This document shows positions 36,850 through 49,283 of a stretch of DNA of 64,000 nt, one piece after another. The translations under genes and the position numbers were made by a program. Position 1 is the first letter of the stretch, and each line of letters begins with the position of its first letter. The notes under the pieces were generated by a model. The model made no database searches. It was not told the DNA's origin and saw only the letters and a list, made by a program, of their open reading frames with translations. This DNA is from Halichondria panicea (Eukaryota; Porifera; Demospongiae; Suberitida; Halichondriidae), in assembly GCF_963675165.1 (NCBI RefSeq), contig NC_087386.1:3788169-3852168 (forward strand). Direction: 5' to 3'.

Positions 36850-39584
36850 ATGGCACAACGCACTGTAAGCTCTGAAAGTATTCAAATCTGGTTGCAGCTG
36901 GTTGATAATCATCTTACGCCAGAGAGTGTTGCTTTTCTTAAGTTAGGTCTCTACCCTCGCATAAAATTTGTGTCCTATGAGCAGATATTGAAACCATCAC
37001 AGCTTTACAATTATCTTCTTGCCAGTCATGGCAGTAGACCAGGAGACGAGAAGCAAATACTGCAAGTGTTCGCCAATGCCCTAAAACAGCTGGGTGAAGA
37101 GTTAAGGGGAGTTCATCTTGTTGACTGCATGCCTGCCTATGGACTTGACATTCCACTTCCGCTGAAGGATCATGAGCTTACAAAGGACGACAAGTTTTAC
37201 TCGTGCCTTGTGAGAGTTGGAATCAAGTCCAGAGGTTTGGAATTGGAGCTAAGACTTCAGAAGCACTTCTGCCGCCCTTCGTATTTGAATATGAATTACC
37301 AAAATCTCAAACATTTGCCAGACCTTTTTGTAAGGCTTATTCAGAATAAGCTTATTGGGTGCGATTACACTGAAGAGCTACTGAAAGCATTCACAAAGTA
37401 TGGTGCACGTCAGTGCATCAAATGCCTCGACCAGTACTACCACAGCGTTGATTTGCCTAGAGTACCTACTTATCAATCAGGTACCGTATTATTTACTTGA
37501 TTAAACGCCCTCCTTGAATAAACGCCCATCTCATTTAAACGCCCAGGGTAAAAGCTCTGTCTTTGTCAATAACGCCCATCTTAAATAATCGCCCATATAT
37601 GGGGCGTGGCACTGTGGGTGGAGCTGAAATAGCACATGGAACCTGTTGCAAGCATGGCAGTTGCAGCATAGAATAATAATGATGCATCGATGGCAGAGAG
37701 AGAGATACCGACACAGAGGGCACTCCTATGACTTAAATTTAAGCTGAGAAATAGATTTAAGCTGAGACAGCAGCCCAAGAAGAGCACAATAACTGCTGCT
37801 GTGCAAGAGTTTTGCATGGAGTAGACATAACAATAAACGCCCTCCTCGTTTAAACGCCCCCTCTAAAGACTTCGATCTGAAATAAATGCCCGGGCGTTTA
37901 ATCAACGTATATTATATTTTCTAGGCAGTTTTTTTGACATTGTAAATCACGTTCTGATACTGTTGATAATGGAGCCCTACTCTCCAGATACATGTTCATC
38001 AAGTCGTGATCAGAAAACGTCAGGTCTCAATTGTGGGTTATCTATTCATTACTCATATTTTCTAATTAATTTACTCATAGCGTCTTCTGAAGTTCTTTCC
38101 GAATGTGAAAGGAAAAAGCTGTTGCAACGAAAACGCAAATCACGACGCAGATTACAGGAGTTAAGTGAATTTGTGGATCAACCTAAAGGTAAAGTACTAC
38201 AGATTGGTAATGAATGTGGTATATATTGATGCCATATTGTTGTTGTTATCCAGGTCACTCGATAAACAATGAAGAAGTATCAAGGAGTGCCCCACAAAAT
38301 GGCTCAATCTTTAATGAGATAATTACTGGTATAAGATTCAATATGTGTAGGTACTTTTCATGTGCGCATGAATTGTGCTTTTCCTCTTCAGAAGCTTCAG
38401 AAGCCACGGTGACATCAAATGCTCAGAAGCAGCAACAGGCACCAAACGACGAATCAAACTCAAGCACTGATCATGAATCCTCAGATGATGAAGGTATGCT
38501 TTTCTTTACAGCGCTCAAAAAAGTCATTATCACCCCACAGAAATTGAACATTTTCTTCCTAAACCCGCAAGAAGTAAGTATCACTATTAGCCTTTGTCTA
38601 GGCCTTCCAGACAGAGCTAACCCTGTCATCACTTTTTCACTACAGGTATAGGATTCCCTACTCAAGGTCCAAGGAAGGGTATGTGGCTCTTTATTAGAAT
38701 AAAAATACAACGTGCATATTGCAGCTTTTTGTACCAAGTTCTGTTGTGTTGGAGCGATAGTAGGCCTGCTGATGTTTCTGGTAGTGGTTGGTGTTGTGTC
38801 TGGCACTGCTTGGATACATCTAATAAAGACAAAGCCAATGTCCACACAAGGAAAGGAAGGAAACATCATTGTTCTTGGGCGTATCAACCACTTTTTCGTC
38901 AGAATTGTTGATGTCTATGGATATCGGATAATTGAGCCTGTGGGCGTTTATCGGTATGATGGGGACTGTGCTAATTTACCAGCTAATCCAAGCCCTCAGC
39001 ATATAAAACATTTAAAAAATATAACTAATATGTATCTTCTTGAAGGTACAGAGTTCATTTATGATTTGCAGCTGTTGGATACCAACAATAATGCACATGT
39101 TGATGTCTACTTGACTATTGGCCTCGAAGTATATGGTTTCAATCCCTTGGATGAAGAGAATGTAGTTTGTCATAACAAAGCCTTTTCTGATGGGAAAACC
39201 CATCATTGCGTGCATAGAGTGACCGAAAGTACATACTACAATCTAAACATTCTTTTGTCTTTCCCAATCGCAAATACCGAGTATCACATGAATGTAAGCT
39301 TTGACAACAAGTCTATTATCACCACACACCTTGAGCATATATGCACTATTGCGAACAAAGAGCATTGTGTTATCCCTTTCTCATTTTCTGGCTCATTAGC
39401 ATGCTTGGTGGGAAACATTTCGAATACAACTGCGGACGATGTATTTTATGTTGATGTCAACACTATTGCATTTCAGATTTCCCCTGTGTTGGGAATTACT
39501 GTCACAATAGTGCTACTTTTTCTTTTAGTTTTTTTACTCTTTTGTTGTTGCTGTCTTTATACCAGGCATAATTTCTGCTTGTGA
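36850..39584 (+). CDS. membrane-anchored protein with two putative death-effector-like domains
   Basis: Seven exons, all joined in phase 1: 36850-37480, 37925-38023, 38081-38188, 38254-38328, 38392-38493, 38646-38678 and 38725-39584, giving 635 aa. Exon 1 holds two helical repeats. Residues about 8-92 have a death-effector-like pattern (LTPESVAFLKLGL, then LYNYLLASHG, then LKQLGEELRGVHLVD). Residues about 115-197 hold a second DED/CARD-like one (LFVRLIQNKLIG, CDYTEELLKAF). Exons 2-6 are a hydrophilic linker with a basic run (KRKSRRRLQEL) and an acidic Ser-rich end. Exon 7 has a membrane segment (about 356-380), a roughly 220-aa loop with five N-glycosylation sequons and six cysteines, a second membrane segment (about 603-627) and a CCCC tail. 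The likely topology is death-fold part and short C-tail in the cytosol, loop outside. Death-fold assignment is by pattern, not by search. Function is unknown; it may couple a surface signal to a death-fold adaptor or caspase. Confidence 0.75.
37482..37912. mobile_element. MITE filling intron 1 of the death-fold-like gene
   Basis: The ends TACCGTATTATTTACTTGAT and, inverted, GGGCGTTTAATCAACGTAT share the GATTAAACGCCC core, and internal copies of AAACGCCC recur near both ends. The element occupies nearly the whole intron (37481-37924). The intron donor GTACCG is formed by the exon-side G plus the element's own TACCG end. Confidence 0.7.
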
Positions 39585-40120
39585 TGTATGTGTGTTTTGC
39601 TTTGCCAAATCGAAAAACAAGGTAGTGTCGAGCCGTACCAGTATGTCTCTACAGTAGGGGTTGGTAGATTGTGTTGCTCGACTATTTCTTTATGCTCAAG
39701 GGATATTCCATGTCAACTCAACACACAAAAATGAGCACCACCTCCGATTTCAACGAAACTGGGCATATACATACCTTACCATAATATGGTTGGTTATATT
39801 ATAACCAATTTTAACCCCATTTGTCGTATGGCTTCTTAGTTACGAGCCCTTGAAATTCACCGAAATTTATAAATGCTTATACTATAATACTGACCTGTAT
39901 TTGTGCTATTACACTACAATTATAATACTGACCTGTATTTCTGTAAAATCTGCCTATTACAAAGGTGCCTAGACCCCGCATTAGCATAATTCTCACCCAA
40001 AAATGTAGATCTACCTGCTTATGTATATGAAGAACACACACACACAATAGATCTAACAACAGCATATAGCTTCATTGTGCCTACTGCTACACATGTACTA
40101 TTATATAAGTCTTGTTTTGT
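39585..40120. other. convergent intergenic region
   Basis: The death-fold-like gene (+) and PPP1R21 (-) end facing each other. The stretch is AT-rich, with no ORF of interest. The part from 40057 on is the segment duplicated at 33643-33795. Confidence 0.55.
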
Positions 40121-43100
40121 CTACGATTTTCCTGTCCATCTCTTACTCTGAAAAAAGGATAATCAATAGTGAATAGCGAGTGATTAGTAACGATGTACGT
40201 AAGGCATGCACAAACTCTATATACAGCAGAGCTTGAAGTAACTCCCTATGAGTATATACTGTGCACGTACATGTTCTCTTAGCCGAGGCTTGTACTATCG
40301 CTGATGCATAAAATTATGACAGAGAAGCCTTACCTTACTGGATTTCTTGAGCACCTCCAACTCGTCTGACTGTTTGAGCAGCTTGTCATTGACCTCACAG
40401 AGGTGGTCTGACATTGCACTCAGTTGCTTCTCATAGCTATTAGACGTAGTAGCCAGTTGATCCTACATGTGTACAAGACAATCCAAGTTCGTGCATTTGT
40501 ACATGCATGTATTAGGTAGTAGAACTCCAACTAGGAACATACATCTCCCTACAAATACGATGAAAGCACCGCAGGTACTGATGCCTCGGTGGAGATGCCA
40601 AAGCTACATAACATAAAGCTACTAATAGCTTTTATACACACGATGAACATTTTTGCAGTAATTAATTTTGCTGCATGCAAACTCAAAGAGTGGGTAATGA
40701 TCGATCGTGATTGTTAAAAACGATCGATGCCAAAACTTCAAGTCTAAAATTAATGGCTGCATCAGTGCAGCCATAGATAGAAGAGGGATTGGTAACGGAA
40801 GTACCCACGTGTAACATCTGCTTTACCCGCAGTTTAATCGAGGCTGTGTCAACAAGCCAAAGCTGTAGATGGGTGTGATCCAGCTAGGTGAACTGATGAC
40901 CTATTTCTACACACACAAATATGCTCAGTCTGTGCAACTCACATAAAGGTCTATACCTATTTTAGCAGTTATAACCAGCACGCTTACACGTTTTAGCAAT
41001 ACAAGACTATAAATAGCAGCTGTTTGCCTATAACTTTATTGGAATGTCCCTTTTTACTGGGTGTGGTCAGTCATTAGCAAGTACTACACAGAAGAGGTCC
41101 GACATGCGTGCACGAATCACTACAAGTTCGGTGCATTGATGTCATTGCGGTCACGTGATAACGTCCAGGCCAAATGCACTGAACTTGTAGTGATTCGTGC
41201 ACGCATGTCGGACCTCTGAGTACTACACGTGGCTCACAGACTGGGCATGCTGAAAGAGATGATGTCTCGAGGAAACACAACTTTCTTATTTTGAGCGAGT
41301 TACCCGGCAAAATAGCCTCGTTTATAGGGCCTAACGCAGATAGTTTTCAAGGTTTTACTGCAGATTCAATGTAAAATGATCACGTGAACTGCTTCCGTTA
41401 CCAATCCCTCTTACTCTTCTATCTATGGTGCAGCAGAGCCTTGCAGCTCTCTTCTCACTCTTGCAGCTACCAATAGCTAGCGTTCTAGTGCAGAGCTAAC
41501 TAATAAGTAGAGTAGCAACACTCGGTAAACAAGTTTGGCTACGTGCTCTTCTGAAAAGGCTGCAATGACATTCCAAGTAAGCAAAACTAGGCATTATTTT
41601 GTAAACCCACGAATTAAAATCCAAGAAAACATGACTAGAAGCCTATAGAAACTCTTACTTGCACATCATTGATCCTTGAGCAGCTGTAGCAGTCTACACA
41701 CACACACAGACACACAAACACACTACCATATACCTCGCTTGCACATGCGCACCGAGGCATAATTAATTAATGCTCCCCCTCAAATTTACTTTCCTACAAA
41801 GCATACAATTATTGTAGAGCTTGATTATTCACCTGCAGTTGCTGTAGTGCATCTCTAGCAGTGTCCAGATCTTGAGCCAGTTTAGTTCTTAGTGTGGAGC
41901 TGTGAGCTAACTGTTTGTGGAGCCCTCGACACTGCAGTGGAACAATGTGCATGATGGTAGAACAACAACTAGAAGTGGAGTACTGAAGTGCTAAACCTTC
42001 GGCCGTTGATTATTAGCACGTCATAATTATGCAAAGTATTTCCCATGATATTTAAGAATTGAATGCATTCACCTCAGTATAGTAATAGGCAGCTTTGCTG
42101 TCAGCGTCTTGAACCTGCAAGCAGTCCACGAGTGAGGAATGTGTTTACTTAGTCCAAAGCTCACCTGTGTGCTTATCTCAGTTATTCTGTCCACAAAGTG
42201 CTGTCTGACCATTGACATATCATCCAAAGGTTCCTACAGAACCAATTATGTGTTAAGTAAACATGTTCATGATTTAAGGAACCTTTTCTAGTCCTTCAGC
42301 TGAGCTGGCAGACAAGCAGCCCACCTGTGTATGTGATACAAGGAATGTAATTATGGATCAAGGGGCTGGGTGTACAGATCAAAGTCTTACCGAGTCAGAC
42401 AGAGCTTGCATGTTCGGAAGGTTGGAAGCAGCTGTTACCTGAGACTAGAGGGTAAATACACATTAGTGTGCATGTTAAGACAAAATCGCATATGTTTATT
42501 GCTCGTAAAACATTCTAGTAATACGGTAGACTTTAGTTATCATAGTAAAGCATGGGTCATCACTAATGCACGAGTATAACAAAAGTGAGCTCATGCAATG
42601 ATATATACATGTATATCACACGCACTCACTAGTGGGTTGGCTGAGGTAGGGTTGTTGGAGGAACTTGTCTTCCCCTGAGCTAACAAACCGTCCAAAGTCA
42701 ACACTTTCTATACCAAACAAAATAAACGACAGTAGTGATTAGTCTCATTGGGGCATACTTTCTGTTCTTTCTCAAATTTCACTTTAAGTAACTGCAAGTC
42801 TAAAATCAAAGTCTCCTTCTCCTGAACAGAATAACGACAATATGCAAAATGTTAGTGTATAGGTACATAAATCAATTAACACTTTTATCATTCGAAATAC
42901 CTGCTCCAACTTGGTGAGCTTGTCCTGATTAGCCGTCACCTGCTGTAGGAATGTCTGGCGTTCCGATGAACTGGACTGAGATTTTGCATTGTACACAGCT
43001 AGTGTGTACGGAATGGACTCGGGACACTCCTGTACATGCAAAAGGATCAAGAGACTATCTTACAGCCATTTGTGTCACATAATTATGCAAGCACATAAAT

Positions 43101-46100
43101 TATTGGACGCATGAAACAAGAATTACAGCATCTCATTGCTGACCGAATGCATAATAAGTACAGGGATATGGGCTGGCCAACTCACATTATTGAGGTTCCT
43201 CATATAGCCAGTGGCTCTGATTCTGAGTGTCTGCAGAACACTGGACTGGTCTGACTGCTGCATTAGATGGTGGTTAACAGCAGTTACCTTACATACATAG
43301 CACGTATTCTTAGGAATATACAGGGTTCATGGATGATGTCCATGCTACCTTAGTAATCAGCCAAAGGCTAGATTGAAACAGTCCAAGCTAATAATAGTGG
43401 ATCAAAAACAAAATCTGATATAGATTTTTTACCACGTCTTTGTTAGCACTGAGGGCCGACTGCTCAAGTGAGGACTTAAATAGCGCTCTATTAGACTGCA
43501 GGAACCCACTCAACTGGGGAAAGTGAGTTACCATAGTGATGGTGAAGCTATACAGTGATTGGACATACTCACCTGTTGTGCAGTGGAGCTTATTCCGTTG
43601 AGAGAGGACACAATGCATTCATTGGTTGTGTTCAGCCTCTGCAGGGAGGAAGGATACCCAAATTGATAATGGTATTTAATCACCACATTTAATGGTAGTC
43701 GCGATCAGCACTAGACAATAAAATGAGGACCGCATGCATGAGTGAAACTAGTTATACTTTCCAATTGTGTGTGGAGTGTGTGTGCGTGTGTAGTACGCGT
43801 GACTCAACTAGAACCCTCAGGTGCTGACATGAATAATAAATAGAAACTCGAGGAGAGTTATGCAGTAGATGTAGTATACTTGGTGTTAATTTGGCGTCTC
43901 AGGTGTGGCTACTGCAGCAATCATTACTATTAAGTAGCCTGAGGCATGCTGAAGTTTGATAACGGAGTTTTAGTGGTGCATGCGCATAGAATCACAGCTA
44001 AGTCAGCATGCAAAGAAATGTCGACTCTGGAGTTCTTATGTTCTTATGTTCTTATGTTTAGCAACAACCACAATCATAATTTTAGCTTTCTAATTTAGTG
44101 ACCCTATTCTGGTATGGCAGCTGCAAATACGTGCCTCGAATAAAGGCCTAGTCCAAGCTTCTAAGCTTTTGCACGACAACGAAGCAAAATCTACTATTAC
44201 TTGTTGTGAGCAAGCATGTAGGCTATGCATGAGTACAAAGAGACTAAAGAAATTCACCAACCAACCAATTAGAACCAAGAGTAGTTCTAGTGCAATATTA
44301 TACTTCAAATCTAAATACACGGATCTAACAATGAAGTGTACGTGACATTGTGTATAATTTATACATACATTTAATTCTTGAATTTCTAATGGGAATTCAC
44401 TGACTAACCCACCTGTGAGGCAATGGGCAGGGTGTACTCTTGAGCAATCTTGGTGGAGAAATGCTCCGACAAAACTGTATATACAGTACACATTGTGATT
44501 CTCAGCATATCCTCTACTGTGTACTATACCTGCAACATCTTCACTGGCCTCCTTGAGACAAACTTGCAGTTTATTGAGACAGTGAGCCACATTGGTGGGG
44601 GAGATGCCAGTAGAGGGACCTGTTTGATTGGTTGGTAACGCACCCACGAATATTTCTGCTAAGGGCTCTAGAGCCAAATAGCGAAAATTTTTACACCCGC
44701 GAAAATATCCCGCTATACATGCAGTATAAGGATACAAGGTCACAATGATCACTTTCTATCAAAAAGAGGCTCATAAATGGCTTCAATTAACTTTGAATAA
44801 AGAAGTTTTCACACGCACATAATTTATATCGATATCAATCCCAATGATTATAGAAGCTATAGTTTTCCGTTACCACAAGCTCGACTAGCTATTACAACAA
44901 TACCGAACGTTCAGAGCTGCCTCACCAGTGCAGATGATGTTTAGATAGTCATGGATGGAGAGGAAGACATTGGTTATGTGTGTGAGGCACTGAGACACAC
45001 GCTCATTGCTCTCAGTCAGTTGAGGACCGCAGATCATCTCAGCACTCTCCTCCTCAAGGCTGCACGCACAGGAGCAAAGGTATATTATATTGTAGACAAT
45101 TAATTCAACGATTGTTCCAGTATTACAGTACACATTATTTATTCCACATTGGAGCCTATAATCTTACAGATTACTGTAACAGTGTGAGCTACAAAAGATG
45201 GTATTTGCAGTATACTGCATGATTAGATACCCGTACATGTACAGTGCTAGCTCATGTACCCACCTTAGCTGCAGATAGGGGGTAAGTGTCTCCAGGTAGG
45301 ACACAAACTTTTGATGGGAGTTGGAAAAATCGGTCAGTTCAGCACCTGAAGCCTGTGAGTATATAGAAGAGTCAGGACAGTCTTCAAGTGATGTGAAAAT
45401 CATGCGCATGCATTCATGTATGTACAATACATGCAAATCTCAATAAATTAATGTATGGCAAACAAGGACAGAACAAATGTACAGATCGAGGATTCGAGTA
45501 GACTGCAGTGGACTCATGACTGGGTACATAGTGAAGAAAAGCTTTCTTGAGGATAAATGCATAAACATTAAGCAAAACTATATTGACAGCTGTCGCCCGT
45601 AAACTACACCTGATAGAGATCCAGAACCATATCACAGCTACTGTAGCTAATACACTCACAACAGAGAAGGGTGACTGTGTGAGATGGTCACAGTAGTGGG
45701 TGAGGGAGGTGAGGAGAGGTCGTGTAAAGGATGAGGACTCGTGTAGGAGCTCACACAACTAGTGAGAGGAACACAGACCAGACAGGCTTAGTATGGAACA
45801 GAATGGACGGATTTAGGTGAATTATTCACTTACCTTTTGGTTAATCACAGACATATGAACACCGCCAGTCACATCCCTTGGATAAGTCTTACAACGCTAA
45901 AAAGGAAGAAGTACAGCAGAGCTTGCAAAGCTCGTATCTTGTACACTATTTACAGGTATATGGTCTTGATACCTGTTCTAGGTAGGAATGGAATGTAGAC
46001 AGTTGAGTGGTGAAGGTAGAGAACAGTTCCAGTCCTCCTTTCAGGGCACTTAGAACCTCATTCTAAAGGATTAATTGAGTCAGGAGAGGTTATGGTTCAC

Positions 46101-48706
46101 AACGTGACAAGCGTTTTGAAAGGCTCTTCTGCAGTTGAAAATCACACTTGCTAGGGCCTTGAAAACAAAGTAGTAATATCTATAGCTCAATGTGATAAGC
46201 ATATAAATGTACTATACCAGATTAAAGTATCCATGCAATCACCTGCAGCTTGGTGTCTACTACCGGCACGTTGAGTGAACAGTGAGAGCTATCCAAGCCT
46301 GTGCCGATCAAAACGGAGAGTTGATTATAATATACTAAGCATGCATGGGCTATCATTACTGCATTACATCATATACTGTACGTAGACAAGAGTTGAGACA
46401 CCCTGTTTTTGTGTGTCACTATTTTAATAGAATGTCGTAAACAAACCTTCAAACAACCTAGAACTGGGATGAACTGCAGCTACAGCTGTGCCTGCATAAT
46501 GAAGATCGCATGCATACTGTCTTAACATAAACTCGATGTTAATGTATGTATGTACCGGGCTAGTTGTGTATTATGTACTCTCAGAACAATATGTAATTTT
46601 CCAACTCACTGGGTTTCTCCACTGGTTTGCTCTCAATGTGGGTAGTAACCTGCAGTCTGGAAATAAAACTGACAGTATAAAACGGCCTGAAGTGATGTAT
46701 AACAATCTTACCTCTGGACATTCTTTCTAAGCTCATGCACTTCACTGACTTGTACAGCCAGCTGTGCCTGCAACAAGCCATAAAATAAAGAACGGGTTGT
46801 GTGGTGCTCATGGCTAAACAGTACGAACATGTAAGAGTAAGACACTCCCACTAACCAATTATGGAAAGATATCATTATAACAATTAACTCACTTCAACCA
46901 TTGCTTTATCGTTCTTTATGACCTCCATGAGTTGGGAATGTTCCCTGTTCACCTCCTCCGCTCCGACATTATGTGTGGCCACCTCCCTCTCCAGGTTTGC
47001 TATCTTATTCTCTAGTGATGAGATTGTACGCTCAGACTTCTGAGTCAACTCCAACAACTACAGAAGACATAAAATGTTGCATATACTATAATTATGTATA
47101 AAGTGCAAGTATGGCTGATGGCTATCGAAAATAGCGTCTAATGTTCTTAATGAAGTATATTGAATATAGGCTACAACGAACCTTATTATACACATACATT
47201 ATATGTAAGTGCTACTAAGCCCCATTCTTAGTCTACCTTCATATGCAGTCGCTCATTCTCTGAAATCTTTGCGGCCAGCTCTTGTGTGTGAACTTCAGAC
47301 ATGCCAGTTCCATCATTTCCCTGCACGTGTGAGATTTCAATGAAGCCTCTAGCACTCAGTAAAACACACAAACTTGTAGCCAATACACCCTGGCAGGCAC
47401 AATTCGTACACTGCACACACTATATTGATCGACACACCTTTTTCTTCCTTGTTCTGGCTGGGCTGCTAAGGTCGTCCTGCAGCATAGCCACTCTCTTGCT
47501 AAGCTGTTGGTTTCGAAACTCAAGGCTCTCGTTTTCTTGAACATACTTCCTCAGACTCAGTGTCTTCTCTCTCACTGCCTCCTGTGGGGGTGGAGCACAT
47601 CAGGTGTAACAATCTGAGAAGGGTTGTCTTAATTATTTGTTAACATGATTTTTGAGAGCATAAAAAGAGCCACATTTTTTGTGAGTGGCATAATGGGCAC
47701 ATTGTATTAATGCATGTAATGCTGACTTTGGAAATAGGTCACTACGACTTTGGAAATAGGTCACTACAGAATCAGGAGTGTATACATACATGCATGTAGA
47801 CCCTACGGGTACTTTTTCTATCTACTTGGTATAAGTTCCTGGATATAGAGTTAACAGAGCCATATATGTAGCCATTACTAATTTGTGATATGTAGCGTCT
47901 GTTTTGTGTTGGTGGTTTACACTGGAATAGTGCGGGAATAATTGGCTGTTATTGTGAAAATGGAATAAGCAACGTCTTGAACACACTCAGAGAGGAGGTT
48001 ATCGGTTATCGGTATGCCATTGAACATGGATCACGTAACGGATATGAAAATCCAAATATATTCTACGCCTTTTTAATAGCTTACATCCCTTTTCATGTAC
48101 AATAATAACTTCGGTGCCGTATACACTGTATGTGCCATTTGATCTGAAAAACTACATGACATGTCTTAGAACTTTAAAGGTAAATCCTCTACAGGGGGTG
48201 CAACAAGTCGTCCTCAAGACACTCCATTTGAATTGGTGGCTTGCAAGTCAGCGAGTACATATACCCGGTACCCCATGGTATAACCAGTATTATATCTGGT
48301 TTCTGCTATCAAGGAGATCAATAAAAGCACATATTCAACGGCCTTAGACTAGAAACCACTCCCTTTCTCTTGGACTGGCAAGCTACCGTGTTGAGAGTTG
48401 TCCCAGTGCGTGACGTACCTCTAGCTGTGCTTTGCTTGATTGCTCATCACGTATGGCTTTCTTCAGTACATCAACTTGGGACCTGAGCTATATAGATTGA
48501 TCAAAACTGAATAAAGAGTACACATAGTATTCAAGGATGGACTGATTGCTCTATGACCTATACTTATATCCTAACAATTAATTATCCATTGCAGATAGAT
48601 CTAAAGATGAGCTCCATGGTATACGTAGCTGTGTACAGAATAGAGATTATACCTTAGCATATTCTTGAGCAAGCTTCTGATACTTTCCTTGAAGCTCAGT
48701 ACCCAT
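40121..48706 (-). CDS. PPP1R21: PPP1R21 / KLRAQ motif-containing endosomal protein
   Basis: Twenty-nine exons close in phase and give 765 aa, close to human PPP1R21 (about 780). 5' to 3': 48706-48653, 48487-48419, 47581-47438, 47320-47237, 47057-46893, 46767-46712, 46656-46610, 46491-46447, 46298-46243, 46062-45973, 45896-45834, 45758-45660, 45352-45264, 45059-44926, 44619-44530, 44474-44413, 43638-43573, 43513-43433, 43257-43186, 43029-42901, 42821-42759, 42707-42630, 42444-42391, 42324-42283, 42233-42165, 42114-42073, 41931-41833, 40462-40334, 40147-40121. The N-terminal KLRAQ domain starts LQGKYQKLAQEYAKLR. Coiled coils follow, then the TTTRAPH-type middle and the C-terminal coiled coil with QLSAMSDHLCEVNDKL. 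In mammals this protein works in the FERRY complex on early endosomes and as a PP1 regulator. The final nine-codon exon is assigned by splice signals and phase. Confidence 0.95.
40775..41440. mobile_element. terminal-inverted-repeat element, copy 2, with nested insertion
   Basis: The ends are inverted repeats sharing CCATAGATAGAAGA and GAGGGATTGGTAACGGAAG. The body matches copy 1 at 17943-18430. A second, unrelated foldback element sits inside at 41090-41218. The element lies in the last large intron of PPP1R21 (40463-41832). A further repeat at 41505-41765 fills much of the remainder. Confidence 0.8.
41090..41218. mobile_element. Mutator-like MITE with a 10-bp target duplication
   Basis: The arms AGAGGTCCGACATGCGTGCA and its inverse are near-perfect for about 50 bp around a short loop. 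AGTACTACAC occurs directly on both sides (41080-41089, 41219-41228) and once, as ACTACTACAC, in the uninterrupted copy 1. Long inverted repeats with 9-10-bp duplications are characteristic of Mutator-like elements. Confidence 0.8.
41505..41765. repeat. interspersed repeat, second copy of 4786-5035
   Basis: It is co-linear with 4786-5035, with a few small insertions and a (CA)n expansion. It is intronic within PPP1R21. Confidence 0.65.
44030..44058. repeat. short tandem repeat GTTCTTATGTTCTTATG
   Basis: A 10-bp unit (GTTCTTATGT type) is repeated about three times inside a PPP1R21 intron (43639-44412). Nothing else is recognised in that intron. Confidence 0.7.
47582..48418. other. 837-bp PPP1R21 intron
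   Basis: It separates exons 2 and 3. A short tandem duplication of GACTTTGGAAATAGGTCACT lies at about 47725-47766. The ORF at 48114-48347 (+) has no recognisable content. Confidence 0.5.
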
Positions 48707-49283
48707 ACTTAACTTGTACACTCGAACTCGTACTCAACAATCCCTTTTCTGCTTTTTAGCTATAGTGTGTTTGGGGGCGGGGCTTGTTAAAGAGGTTGCA
48801 AAATTAATGATAGCCTATTCATATCATACCATCAGAGTTCCCATCAAAAGTTCATTAGGAATGAGATAGAAGTTCTGACTCTTGATACCATGTACTGTGT
48901 ACTAGACACCATTTTTAGCTATAGTGTTTGGGGCGCCCGTAAAGAGGTTGCTAAATATCAAACTTAATGATAGCCTATTCATATACCAGAGGACACCATG
49001 CTGCTGAACTGTCAATGCATACCAACTACATGTATACGATATTATGGGATGTAGCAATTTACCACATGCTTTATGCTATCAAGTGTATTAGTCCGTTCAA
49101 CAAGATTTCCATATAATATTGCAGTTAAGCTTTCCAGAGCAATTACATCATGTTCCCATTCAAATCAACTTAATAATGCATGCCTGTATTAATGAGATGA
49201 CATGTTTTCATGATTTCAGAGAACACAAAATAATTTATGACTGCTCACGGAGTAGCTAACAGACAGTTACTGAGTGTGGCACC
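48707..49283. other. spacer upstream of PPP1R21, downstream of TOM5
   Basis: Both genes are on the minus strand. The PPP1R21 promoter must lie here. GCTATAGTGT followed by GGGGCG occurs twice (about 48760-48782 and 48916-48937), a local duplication. No TATA box was placed with confidence. Confidence 0.4.

Noticed and set aside
36938..37156. 72-codon ORF on the - strand
   Set aside because: Shadow of exon 1 of the death-fold-like gene.
44090..44752. 220-codon ORF on the - strand
   Set aside because: It is PPP1R21 exons 15 and 16 read through their introns; the spliced exons 44619-44530 and 44474-44413 explain it.
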